Assembly (NCBI GenBank): GCA_903945175.1
Contig: CAJAUM010000042.1
Location: forward strand, 1 to 40,791
Length of the DNA stretch: 40,791 nt
Origin: an uncultured Bacteroidales bacterium
Lineage (GTDB): Bacteria > Bacteroidota > Bacteroidia > Bacteroidales > FEN-979
Reading direction: 5' to 3'
Below are positions 17,801 to 25,249 of the stretch, piece by piece; positions within the stretch are counted from its first letter, which is position 1; each line of letters starts with the position of its first letter. Made by a program: the position numbers and the translations under genes. The notes under the pieces were generated by a model. It ran no database searches. It was given only the letters and a program-made list of their open reading frames with translations, and was not told the origin of the DNA.

Positions 17801-17960
17801 ACATGATCAGAATTGCCCAAATACCGGCTGTGAGCATCAACAGGGCAAGCTCCGTGCCCCCTTTGACCTTTCTTCGTTTCCTGGCAAGATTGGCAACATG
17901 AAACGAGACAAATGCCGTTGCAAGGAAGAATGCCGAATAAATTGTGAAAACTGGGTTCAT
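14814..17960 (-). CDS. Hybrid histidine kinase with seven-TM sensor (7TM-PAS-PAS-GAF-HisKA-HATPase-REC)
   Basis: A 1048-residue membrane kinase. Residues 1-220 form seven hydrophobic segments of the kinase N-terminal 7TM family. Two PAS regions follow (about 228-345 and 350-480; VVMRDISDQ and VGSARDVTKQKK mark their ends), then a GAF (500-665). HisKA has NMSHEIRTPMNG with H693, the HATPase has NLIKNAIKYTNNG, DTGIGIPEG and GSGLGLAIAKAY, and a C-terminal receiver has D982 (LILMDIKLPDMDG) and a YLSKP lysine. A hybrid kinase passes phosphate from His to its own Asp and then to a histidine phosphotransfer protein, which I do not find here. It is convergent with the NarL regulator, with 12 bp between the stops. 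Confidence 0.93.
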   Translation of the reverse strand: MNPVFTIYSAFFLATAFVSFHVANLARKRRKVKGGTELALLMLTAGIWAILIMFETAAPTLQDKIFWSKLAYFGAVSTPVLYLIFVLRFTGKEKYLSLKYVLLMFIVPALTLVLTITNEKHSLIWPGFSPISATTNLMEYQHGPGFWIGYMAYNNLLLILATFYLYGFIMHHMKTFRSQGWVVFVACLCPWSASVLYITRTNPVPGLDLVPVSIILSGALLVYSILHIRFLDLAPVARETLVETLPDGILALDEQNRIQDINETALVMLGIRNKNILGLDVELSGANGRELLNAAIALESFDQFEFQGSDGTKTFKILKQPIKKHPGSRLVVMRDISDQVSRQQEVRAGEARYRHMFGMFRLMADNMPDMLWAKDLDKRFIFVNKAVCENLIQATDTDEPIGKSDLFFAERERNKHPERSDWHTLGELCQDSDQIVIESGKPERFDEYGNVKGRFLFLDVRKAPIFNENGEMIGVVGSARDVTKQKKSDTEIQKRDDLLDAIAKATAMLVKFETFGDNINTALEIIGKATKVNRVYVFRNHDDPGFEMPLMSQVYEWTDGSVDPQIDNPDLQDVPYEMACPRWFETLSAGKVIVGNIREFPEPEKTLLSAQGIKSILATPVFVDNSYWGFIGFDDCSNEREWLITEERILTAAASTIGAAFLRKKNQDELIAAKEKAEESDRLKSAFLTNMSHEIRTPMNGILGFISLLQESDLTGEEKDEYIRIVKKSGDRLLNTLHDIIDIAKIESGQMSVSMTDVNMNELNMLLHSFFKQEAETKGLQIFLTNSIPDEQALVNTDRQKLNSIMSNLIKNAIKYTNNGFVEFGCKKRDGFNEFFVKDTGIGIPEGKHQSIFERFVQVDSSHSRPYEGSGLGLAIAKAYVEMLGGRIQVESENGKGTTFTFQIPCTNQKIATDFPVPETFSPAKAAYRPMKILVTEDDQVNFSYIQIILRKSGHTLIHSITGTEAIALCHLHNDIDLILMDIKLPDMDGYEVTREIRKFNNETPIIALTAYAFEGDREKAIEAGCNDYLSKPVKSNTLLMTISKYQA

Positions 17961-18056
17961 CTAAGTCGTTTTCATGGCAATTTGACAATAAATGTGTTAA
18001 AATTAAGATAAAACATGTGAATCCGCCTAACAAAAGCAAAATACTTTCCGTGCAAA

Positions 18057-18087
18057 TTGTTAAAATCACTTTGTTTGACTATATTTG
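18057..18087 (+). promoter_or_regulatory. Candidate promoter of the Cys-cluster PAS kinase gene
   Basis: TTG (18057-18059) and TATATTTG (18080-18087), 20 bp apart, fit the Bacteroidota -33/-7 pattern. The ATG at 18155 lies 67 bp downstream. Confidence 0.5.
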
Positions 18088-18154
18088 ACCTGGATTCATC
18101 TTTTATATCAAATGCCAAAATACGGCGAAATACTATATTTAAACATGTAAATCC

Positions 18155-19273
18155 ATGGAAACAAAATACGCCCCGGCAAAAAGAAGTGGCCATGAAAGAA
18201 TTTTGACCAGCAATCTCAGTCTGGACAAAATCAACTTCCTGAATGACATTTTCTGTTCGATATCCATATTGTCTGTCATCCTTGACGATAACAGACAAAT
18301 CGTTTATGCAAACGATAATATGATGAAGACGGTCCAGGCTGAGCAGACTGGAGAAATTTTAGGCAAACGATTCGGCGAATCAATAAACTGCCGCTTTGCC
18401 TTCAAGGAAGAAGGAGGCTGCGGAACCTCTGAACATTGCCAGTATTGCGGAGTGGTAAATGCAACACTGCAGTCCCAGATAACCGGAATTAAAACAACCT
18501 CCGAATGCAGGATCCGCAGAATGATCAATGACCATGAGCAATTCCTCGATATTGAAGTTACTGCGACCCCTTTTAGCCATGAGCAAATCAATTACACCAT
18601 CTTTTCATTTATCGATATTACAGACCGTAAACGAAGGGCAATCATCGAAAAGATATTTTTTCATGATCTCATGAATGCGGCCACTGGTTTACAAGGTTTT
18701 TTCGATTTGTTTGAATCACTTGACGAAGAGGAAAGGCGAGGTTTTATTCAAGCGGGAGCCTCGCTTTGCCAGCAGATGATGGATGAGATTATCACCCAAA
18801 GACTCATCACGCAAGCCGAAAACCATGAATTGGTGGTAGATCGTAAGCCAATTGATGCCCTGGATTTTATTCACCACATTGCACGCGATTTTCAATTTCA
18901 TGATGTCGCAAAAGAAAAAAATATTGTGATCTCCGAAAATTCGGCCGTAGTCAGGTTCGACAGTGACCCGGTCATTCTGCGCCGCATTTTGATCAATATG
19001 GTAAAAAATGCACTGGAGGCAAGCCATGCCGGGCAAACTGTTACACTGAAGGTCGAAGAGATTAATCAAAAATTAAAGCTGTCGGTCCACAACGGCTCTT
19101 TTATACCCCGACATATCGAGATGCAGGTATTTATGCGCTCATTTTCGACCAAAGGGGTCCAGCGGGGACTTGGAACCTACAGCATGAAAATTCTGGGAGA
19201 AGAATACCTTGGCGGGAAGGTCGATTTTACCACCTCTGAGGCCGATGGAACCTCATTCTTTATTGTTTTATAA
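18155..19273 (+). CDS. PAS histidine kinase with a four-cysteine cluster in the sensor
   Basis: A 372-residue soluble kinase. The PAS domain (about 28-155, ending FIDITDRKRR) contains C79, C89, C95 and C98 in the pattern INCRF then GGCGTSEHCQYCG. This resembles a recurrent PAS subtype that could bind an Fe-S cluster or metal or sense redox. The phosphoacceptor is likely H170 in IFFHDLMNAATGL, a short non-canonical H box. The HATPase has the N box ILINMVKNALEAS, but the G1 region reads LSVHNGSFIP instead of DxGxG, and a GLGTYSMKIL G2-like motif follows. No receiver is fused; the stand-alone receiver at 19286-19678 ends 12 bp away on the other strand and is a plausible partner. The redox idea is inference. 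Confidence 0.85.
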   Translation: METKYAPAKRSGHERILTSNLSLDKINFLNDIFCSISILSVILDDNRQIVYANDNMMKTVQAEQTGEILGKRFGESINCRFAFKEEGGCGTSEHCQYCGVVNATLQSQITGIKTTSECRIRRMINDHEQFLDIEVTATPFSHEQINYTIFSFIDITDRKRRAIIEKIFFHDLMNAATGLQGFFDLFESLDEEERRGFIQAGASLCQQMMDEIITQRLITQAENHELVVDRKPIDALDFIHHIARDFQFHDVAKEKNIVISENSAVVRFDSDPVILRRILINMVKNALEASHAGQTVTLKVEEINQKLKLSVHNGSFIPRHIEMQVFMRSFSTKGVQRGLGTYSMKILGEEYLGGKVDFTTSEADGTSFFIVL

Positions 19274-19285
19274 ATAAATTGAATA

Positions 19286-19678
19286 TTAACTGAAATACTT
19301 TTGCATTAAACCTTTCAACTCATCAACGTCGATTGGTTTTGTAAAATAATCGTTACATCCCGAATTCAAAGTCATTTCCCTGTCTCCCCATAGGGCATGG
19401 GCTGTAAGGGCAATAATGACAATATCCTTGTTAAATTTACGGATTTGACGGGTAGCCTCATAGCCGTCCATAACAGGCATCTTCATATCCATAAAGATCA
19501 GGTCTATGTCGGAATGATGGCGGCACATTTCAACAGCCTCCGCTCCTGTCTGAGCCACGAGCAGCGTATGGCTGTATCGCTTCAAAACCAGTTTAATTAA
19601 AAGTGCCGAGGTCTCATCATCTTCGGCAACCAATATTTTCAGGTTGATTGGCCTATTTATTTCATCCTCATGAACCAT
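19286..19678 (-). CDS. Single-domain response regulator (receiver only)
   Basis: A 130-residue receiver domain with ED(D) at 19-21 (LVAEDDETS), phosphoacceptor D64 (IFMDMKMPVMDG), the LTAHA switch region and K114 (YFTKP). It closely resembles the receiver at the end of the hybrid kinase at 14814 (both have DLI-MD-K-P-MDGYE-TR-IRKFN and a GCNDY--KP ending), so one probably arose from the other. With no output domain it may compete for, or relay, phosphate within this signalling block. It is convergent with the Cys-cluster kinase. Confidence 0.9.
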   Translation of the reverse strand: MVHEDEINRPINLKILVAEDDETSALLIKLVLKRYSHTLLVAQTGAEAVEMCRHHSDIDLIFMDMKMPVMDGYEATRQIRKFNKDIVIIALTAHALWGDREMTLNSGCNDYFTKPIDVDELKGLMQKYFS

Positions 19679-19746
19679 ATCCTGAATATTAGATAACGTT
19701 TAATGTTCCTTGTGCAAGATTATAAAATATTTTCGAGCAATGTGAC

Positions 19747-21120
19747 TTACCGCTTGATGAATTTTCCCATTTTAATCGACTTTTCGCCCATTAATCTTAT
19801 AAAATAGATCCCGCCGGGGAGGTTGGTGATGTCAATTTGCGTTTTGATGTGGGTGATTTGGCATGTGATGAGTTGCTGCCCGTAGAGGTTCATTATGGAT
19901 AATTGGCTTGATGGTGGCAGTGCCAATGTTCCTATGATTATATGATCATCCGCAGGATTGGGATATACCGATAGGCCAAATTCTTTTGGTTCATCGATGC
20001 CAGTCATAACAGAATCGAATTTCATTACGGTCGCTCCATTAAGAGAATCCCCAAATGCCACATATGGATTGCCATTGGGAGCGAACGCAAGGCTCGTCCA
20101 CTCTGCTTCTCCTGTCGAAAAGCCTGCTTCTCCTACATTCACCCAGTTTATTCCATCAAATTTCATCACCGTGGCTTTCGCACTTTTTGCCTCATCCTCA
20201 AATGCAAGGTATGGTTGACCTGCGGGACTGAAAGCGAGGCTGGCATAATCCGGAAATCCTTCCGAAAAGCCTGCTTCTCCTACATTCACCCAGTTTGTTC
20301 CGTCAAATTTCATGACAGTGGCTTTGAAAGAACTTCCATAGTCTGAGTATGCTACATGGGGTTCACCAGATAGGCTGAATGCAAGCCGTGTAAAAGCAAC
20401 CTCACCTGCCGAGAAACCTGCATTCCCGACATAAATCCAGTTGGTTCCGTCAAATTTCATGACCGTGGCTCTATGGGAATTCACCTCATCCTTATATGCT
20501 ACATAGGGCTGGCCAATGGGGCTGAAGGCGAGGCTGGTATACAGGGCTATACCAGCCGAAAAACCCGCTATTCCAACATTCACCCAGGTTGATCCGTCAA
20601 ATTTCATCACAGTTGCTCCGGAATTCACATAATCCGTATAAGCAACATAGGGCTCCCCTGATAAACTGAAGGCAAGGCTGGTATTCTGAGGGTATCCTGC
20701 TGAGAAACCAGCATTTCCGACATTCACCCAGCTGATTCCATCAAATTTCATAACCGTGGCTTTATAAGAACTTCCGTAATCCGTATAGGCCACATAGGGT
20801 TCACCGGATGGACTAAATGCGAGGCTGGTATAGGCAATCTTACCTGCCGAAAAACCTGCTGAACCGACATACACCCAAGTGGTTCCATCAAATTTCATAA
20901 CCGTTGCCTTTGAGGAATGTGCCGAATCCGAATACGCAACATAGGGCTGGCCATCGGTTGGACTGAAAGCGAGACTGGTGTATAATGCCATGCCTTCTGA
21001 GAAACCTAATTCTCCTACCATTTGCCAGTCAAATTGCCTGGTAGAATGGTGGAACCAGTCTTGTTGAGCAACCCCTGCAAAAGGAAACAGGAAGAATAAC
21101 AAATACAATGTTTTATTCAT
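19747..21120 (-). CDS. Secreted seven-repeat beta-propeller protein with T9SS sorting domain
   Basis: A 457-residue protein starting at 21120 (MNKTLYLLFFLFPFAGVAQQ, a signal peptide); an ATG at 21141 would add seven residues. Residues 35-372 are seven near-identical units of about 48 residues, each with VG-AGFS-G, TSLAFS, G-PYVAY-D and ATVMKFDG-WV. Seven such units suggest a closed seven-bladed propeller. Residues about 374-457 (SVYPNP to KMGKFIKR) are a T9SS type A sorting domain. The product should be displayed on or released from the cell surface, where such propellers commonly bind glycans or proteins. No enzyme motif is seen. Confidence 0.85.
   Translation of the reverse strand: MNKTLYLLFFLFPFAGVAQQDWFHHSTRQFDWQMVGELGFSEGMALYTSLAFSPTDGQPYVAYSDSAHSSKATVMKFDGTTWVYVGSAGFSAGKIAYTSLAFSPSGEPYVAYTDYGSSYKATVMKFDGISWVNVGNAGFSAGYPQNTSLAFSLSGEPYVAYTDYVNSGATVMKFDGSTWVNVGIAGFSAGIALYTSLAFSPIGQPYVAYKDEVNSHRATVMKFDGTNWIYVGNAGFSAGEVAFTRLAFSLSGEPHVAYSDYGSSFKATVMKFDGTNWVNVGEAGFSEGFPDYASLAFSPAGQPYLAFEDEAKSAKATVMKFDGINWVNVGEAGFSTGEAEWTSLAFAPNGNPYVAFGDSLNGATVMKFDSVMTGIDEPKEFGLSVYPNPADDHIIIGTLALPPSSQLSIMNLYGQQLITCQITHIKTQIDITNLPGGIYFIRLMGEKSIKMGKFIKR
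20005..21018 (-). repeat. Seven tandem coding repeats of about 145 bp
   Basis: The propeller blades are also strongly repeated at DNA level; for example CCTGC(A/T)GAGAAACC-like and CCGTCAAATTTCAT-like stretches return in every unit. Such similarity points to recent duplication or homogenisation of blades and allows copy-number change by recombination. Confidence 0.7.
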
Positions 21121-21308
21121 TGCAGCCGATTTTATGGTCATCTGAATTGTAAAGGTATAATAATTTAATTTGCAGGATTATTCAAAATCGGCTACGACCG
21201 GTTGCTGTGATGAAAAGTTCCATTTTGGCAACGGCATCCTTTGGAATAATTCATATTTTTGTTTCAACCATATTGGCATCCAAACATTTTATTGAAGCAT
21301 CAATCCGT

Positions 21309-21962
21309 ATGTCAGATCAGGAAATTATTGAAAAAACCGCTGCATTTGTAAAATCCGAACTTAAAAATGCCGAGGGCGGTCACGACTGGTGGCATATCGA
21401 GCGGGTATGGAAGAATGCCAAAACAATTGCCCAGACGGAACCCGTTAACCTGTTTGTTGTTGAATTGGCGGCTATTCTCCACGACATTGCGGATTCCAAG
21501 TTCAATGGTGGTGATGAAACCATTGGCGTAGAAAAAGCCAGCGTATTTTTAAGGAGCCTGTCGGTTGATCAAAGCGTGATAAGTCATGTCGGCGGGATAA
21601 TTGCCAATATCTCTTTTGGGGGCGGAAATGTCAAACACGATTTCTTCTCTTTGGAGTTTGCCGTGGTGCAGGATGCTGACAGGCTGGATGCACTGGGAGC
21701 CATCGGAATAGCAAGGACATTTAATTATGGCGGATTCAAGGGAAGGGAGCTGTACAACCCTTCCGTAAAACCAGCCTTGGGGATGACCAAAGAAGAGTAC
21801 AAAAGCAGTTCGGCCCCGACAATAAACCATTTCTATGAGAAACTGTTGCTTCTCAAAGACCGGATGAATACGGCAACGGGAAGAAAAATGGCTGAGCAGA
21901 GGCACCAGTTCATGGAACGCTACCTGAGCCAGTTCTTCAGGGAGTGGGATGGGGTGGAGTAA
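21309..21962 (+). CDS. HD-domain phosphohydrolase (YpgQ/YedJ-like)
   Basis: A 217-residue cytoplasmic protein when started at 21309 (MSDQEIIEKTAAFVKSEL). A longer frame from 21207 adds 34 hydrophobic residues unlike the family, whose members are about 210-220 long. Metal ligands are H25 in GGHDWWHIERV, H58-D59 in ILHDIADSKF and an Asp of the VVQDADRLDALGAIG motif near residue 122. FNYGGFKGRELY and a SSAPTINHFYEKLLLLKDRM segment complete the family pattern. Relatives hydrolyse nucleotides such as dNTPs using Mn or similar ions; the physiological substrate here is not known. Confidence 0.85.
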   Translation: MSDQEIIEKTAAFVKSELKNAEGGHDWWHIERVWKNAKTIAQTEPVNLFVVELAAILHDIADSKFNGGDETIGVEKASVFLRSLSVDQSVISHVGGIIANISFGGGNVKHDFFSLEFAVVQDADRLDALGAIGIARTFNYGGFKGRELYNPSVKPALGMTKEEYKSSSAPTINHFYEKLLLLKDRMNTATGRKMAEQRHQFMERYLSQFFREWDGVE

Positions 21963-22006
21963 GCCCCCACTGGCGTGTCATGATTGCCCATGTTCAGCAA
22001 ATAAAA

Positions 22007-22026
22007 ACCGCCCTCTGGGGAGCGGT
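22007..22026 (-). terminator. Hairpin with T-run, terminator of the small secreted gene
   Basis: Read on the minus strand, ACCGC...GCGGT-type arms (ACCG/CGGT plus an inner CCC/GGG) are followed by TTTTTATTT. It lies between the convergent genes ending at 21962 and 22058 and would end the minus-strand transcript. Confidence 0.5.
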
Positions 22027-22057
22027 CTCATAGAATCAATTGGGGAATATGTCGGGG

Positions 22058-22294
22058 TTATTCGAAAGAGGCTTCGGATGGCGCCAAAGGAGCCAGAGTT
22101 CCATTATCAATGGTAAATGCTTCAATGGCCATATCTTCAAAGGTTGCTTCCATCGGGGTGGCCGGGGCAAGGCTCATTGCATTAACCGAATTATTCACAA
22201 TGACAGCGGGAGCAGATGAATTATTATTATCCGCGAAAAGAACATTGATTTGAAGGGCCAGAACCGCTGCGATGATGATTGATTTTGCTTTCAT
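22058..22294 (-). CDS. Small secreted protein with repeated LAPxxPxEAxFE motif
   Basis: A 78-residue protein with a Sec signal peptide (about residues 1-21, MKAKSIIIAAVLALQINVLF then AD). The mature 57 residues are acidic and Asn/Ala-rich, and contain the motif twice: LAPATPMEATFED in the middle and LAPLAPSEASFE as the very C-terminus. I recall small Bacteroidota proteins with the same repeated motif but no assigned function. A precise TATCTTTG -7 box lies 29 bp upstream and a terminator follows, so it is a well-formed monocistronic gene, not noise. Possible roles (surface peptide, processed peptide) are speculation. Confidence 0.65.
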   Translation of the reverse strand: MKAKSIIIAAVLALQINVLFADNNNSSAPAVIVNNSVNAMSLAPATPMEATFEDMAIEAFTIDNGTLAPLAPSEASFE

Positions 22295-22322
22295 TTTTTA
22301 TTTTATTATTAATTTGATGAGG

Positions 22323-22330
22323 CAAAGATA
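22323..22330 (-). promoter_or_regulatory. Candidate -7 box of the small secreted gene
   Basis: On the minus strand this reads TATCTTTG (TAnnTTTG), 29 bp before the start at 22294. The -33 region is unclear. Confidence 0.45.
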
Positions 22331-22484
22331 TATCGGATGGCGCGAGTGGTCGATGTGTTTTCGATTGAATGGAAGAACCTCCCGTCAGACAGCGGAAAAC
22401 AATCGGTGAAAATGCAAATGGGGAAGTAGGTCAATTTTCAAGAGTTAATTATTGGTAAATTTGTTTGAACATCCGAAATCATTG

Positions 22485-22616
22485 TCATTCCTGTACTTTG
22501 GACGGTACTGTAAATAAAAAAGTGCTTCCCCTGTCACCTTCGCTTTCAACCCATGGTTTTCCACCGTGCTTTTCAACGAATTCCTTGCAAAGGAATAGCT
22601 GTTGATGTGCTAAAAG
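22485..22616 (-). pseudogene. C-terminal fragment of a histidine kinase HATPase domain
   Basis: The minus strand encodes [20 protein letters not shown], then [17 protein letters not shown] and a stop. This is the end of a HATPase domain (usual text [32 protein letters not shown]). The preceding G2 box and everything upstream are missing, so this is a 43-residue relic in the 360-bp gap between two genes. The remaining part of the gap (22331-22484) shows nothing I can name. Confidence 0.7.
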
Positions 22617-22619
22617 AAT

Positions 22620-22650
22620 TATCTTTGCATATATTTTATTTAGTCTAAAT
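22620..22650 (+). promoter_or_regulatory. Candidate -7 box plus palindrome before the propeller gene
   Basis: TATCTTTG (22620-22627) fits the -7 consensus. It is followed by the near-perfect palindrome ATTTAGTCTAAAT (22638-22650), which ends 4 bp before the ATG. The 11-mer TTAGTCTAAAT recurs in the same relative orientation upstream of the gene at 27280. Confidence 0.4.
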
Positions 22651-22654
22651 ATAA

Positions 22655-25009
22655 ATGAAAAATGTCGTTTTCAGTTTCATCCTTCTAAGTCTGTCATTTG
22701 TATCCGTTTCCCAGCCTTCTTCTCAATATTCATGGAAATACTACACAACAGGGAATACGGGGATCTTAGGCGATTATTCTGAGGTCCTCTGGATCGATCA
22801 CGAAGGCAATCCATACATCGCCGCCTACACACCCGGTTGGGAGGAAGGGGGATTTTCAAAGTTTATTCAGCCAAACAGCCAGTGGATCAATTATTCAAAT
22901 GTTGAATACCCGGTAATGGGCAGTACAAGTGATGTTGGTTCATCACGAATTTCAGATATTGCTGAAGATTCCGGTGGCATCCTTTGGATGGCGACCTGGA
23001 GGGGAATCCTGAAATTTGACCCATCGGTTGGGGGAAGTTCTTTAATGTTCTGGGATGCAAATAATTCTTTACACCCAGGCGGAAGGACTTTGGATATTGA
23101 TGTTGCACCAGATGGCTCCATATGGGCCGCTGTTTTCTATTCAACTTGGGGAGAGGGTGGTTTGATTCACTTTGATCCAACCACAAATACATGGCAATAC
23201 TGGGGATACGGTTCAACAGCAAACAACTGGCCCGGCCTCATTGGTTTTTGTGAACAGCTGTCTGTTCAGATCAAACCCGCTGGAGGTTATACGGTTTGGA
23301 TTGATGGTGCCGGATGGAATACAATGATTGCGTTTGATAGTGATACCCAGCTTTTTACTTTATTGCCACAGAATAATGTAGCGGGTGAGGTGGTTGCACT
23401 TCCCGGTAATGATTGTATTGACGGGGAAGGGAATCTCTGGGCACTCAGGTATACCTCTCCCGGCAATTCATTTTCACTCGATTACAGGACTCCGGAAGGC
23501 ACCTGGGTAACTCCTTCGCAACCATCATCGGTGATATCCGATATATGGGCTTTCAAGGCATTCGGGAATCATGAAGCGTTAATTACAGGGTTAAACAGTG
23601 AAGTGTTTCAGTTTGACGGATCAATCTGGCAAAGTAAGGGCATTTGGCGGGATGGTGCATATACATACGCATTGGATATTGACGCAACAGGAAATATATG
23701 GGTAAGTGGAGTCGAAGGGGCTGCAAAACGGGATGTTGTGACAGGTCAGTGGCAGCGCTACCGGATCACAAATTCATCACAGATAGATTATTTTTTGGAG
23801 GATTTAACGATAGACAATGATGGCAATGTATGGATGACGGGCAATGGAGGCCCGGGGATCGGCGGATTTCAGAAATTCGACGGAACCAGCTGGACTGGTT
23901 TTAACGAAAACACCTATGGTTTGGGATACCCGTTCCCTTTTCCGACAGATAATACCGAAGCCATTTGTTACCGGCCGTCAAACGGGTCGGTTGTCATCAA
24001 TCCCATGTTCAATTTCCTTCATAGCTGGAACGGATCCTCATACAATTCATTAAACTATAATCATTCAAGATCAAGGGGGTTGACGGAAGATTCGCAAAGC
24101 AGGTTATGGAGTCTGGGTGAATATTCAGAATTGTCATACTATAACGACGCAAATCAAACCTGGACTTCGGTGCCATTTCTGGGGATAGGCAATGGAATCC
24201 GGAAAGATCCGGAAAGGCCCGGAACGGTTTGGGCCTGTTCAGGTTACGAAGTCCTCAGGACGGACGGGAGTTATAATTTTTCCAAAGTAGTTGATGATTT
24301 CCAGGAACTCGATCCCCAGAGTGATGTTCTGACGACAGCCATACCTGCACCTGGCGGTATCTCCTGGGTAGGTTCAAACAAGGGATTGGTTAAACTGGAT
24401 GCCAGCAATAATACATATCAGTTTTTCTCCCCGTCCAATAGTGCAATCCCTGGTGAAAATGTCACACCGCTTGCTTATAGTCCCGACGGGATTCTGTGGT
24501 TTACGAACTTTTCGAGTGTGGATACGACACGAATCGGATTATGCTGGTTCGACGGGACTCAATTTGGCATTTTCCCGGTTGAACCGGGAGGATTACCCCA
24601 TGCCCAGATCCCGGATATGGAAGTAAAAGAAGTCCAGGATGGTTATGAGCTATGGATGAGTTGTTTAAGCCGGGGTATTGCTGTTCTTAGTATTATCACA
24701 ACCCCCGTTGGAATTACACAACCCCCAATTACTGAACCTGATTTATCTATAATGAATTATCCCAACCCCTTGACCGGCAGAACGACCCTGAATTTTTCTT
24801 TAATGAATGAAGGACTCATCAGCCTCACCATCTATGATCTTAATGGCAAAGTGGTCCGTGATCTGGTCAATACTTTTTGTAAATCCGGACCTTCTAATGC
24901 TGAATGGGATGGATGCAATAACCTGGGCACCCGTGTTGGTTCTGGAATTTACACTTGCCGGCTAACGGAAGGAAAGTATTCAAAATCCATTCTGCTCATC
25001 GTTCAATAA
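22655..25009 (+). CDS. Secreted two-component-regulator-type propeller protein with T9SS-like C-terminus
   Basis: A 784-residue protein with a signal peptide (1-20, ending SVSQ). The body is built of repeated blades with the pattern D--G-LW-AT---L--FD ([74 protein letters not shown]), as in the reg_prop propellers of hybrid sensors and of secreted Bacteroidota proteins. Here no kinase follows. Residues about 700-784 ([37 protein letters not shown]) are a FlgD-like/T9SS sorting domain. It is probably an extracellular binding or structural protein. It is convergent with the FG-GAP gene at 25250-27280, with a lipoprotein stub between them. Confidence 0.8.
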   Translation: MKNVVFSFILLSLSFVSVSQPSSQYSWKYYTTGNTGILGDYSEVLWIDHEGNPYIAAYTPGWEEGGFSKFIQPNSQWINYSNVEYPVMGSTSDVGSSRISDIAEDSGGILWMATWRGILKFDPSVGGSSLMFWDANNSLHPGGRTLDIDVAPDGSIWAAVFYSTWGEGGLIHFDPTTNTWQYWGYGSTANNWPGLIGFCEQLSVQIKPAGGYTVWIDGAGWNTMIAFDSDTQLFTLLPQNNVAGEVVALPGNDCIDGEGNLWALRYTSPGNSFSLDYRTPEGTWVTPSQPSSVISDIWAFKAFGNHEALITGLNSEVFQFDGSIWQSKGIWRDGAYTYALDIDATGNIWVSGVEGAAKRDVVTGQWQRYRITNSSQIDYFLEDLTIDNDGNVWMTGNGGPGIGGFQKFDGTSWTGFNENTYGLGYPFPFPTDNTEAICYRPSNGSVVINPMFNFLHSWNGSSYNSLNYNHSRSRGLTEDSQSRLWSLGEYSELSYYNDANQTWTSVPFLGIGNGIRKDPERPGTVWACSGYEVLRTDGSYNFSKVVDDFQELDPQSDVLTTAIPAPGGISWVGSNKGLVKLDASNNTYQFFSPSNSAIPGENVTPLAYSPDGILWFTNFSSVDTTRIGLCWFDGTQFGIFPVEPGGLPHAQIPDMEVKEVQDGYELWMSCLSRGIAVLSIITTPVGITQPPITEPDLSIMNYPNPLTGRTTLNFSLMNEGLISLTIYDLNGKVVRDLVNTFCKSGPSNAEWDGCNNLGTRVGSGIYTCRLTEGKYSKSILLIVQ

Positions 25010-25054
25010 CCTGTATAACCTTATCAAATCTATAAACCTTTAACATTAAAAATC

Positions 25055-25174
25055 ATGAAAAACATAAACAGAATAGTATGTTTTCTGATCATTATTCGTA
25101 TGACAGCGTTATCATCCTGCAAGAAGGATGACAATCCGGCAAAAAACGAACTGCTGAATTTTTTACGGAACTGA
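25055..25174 (+). pseudogene. Truncated lipoprotein N-terminus
   Basis: A 39-codon frame: MKNINRIVCFLIIIRMTALS, then SCKKDDNPAKNELLNFLRN and TGA. It has a lipobox-like ALSSC and the Lys/Asp-rich linker typical of Bacteroidota lipoproteins. It ends after a run of six T, where a one-base shift would read on as EFFTELSPL, so a frameshift is likely. It follows the propeller gene by 45 bp and was probably its operon partner. Confidence 0.45.
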
Positions 25175-25249
25175 GCCCGTTGTAAAATAAGCGATATTGA
25201 AGGATTGCATTGCCCAATACAAAAAGCATGTCATATTGGAATAATTTCA

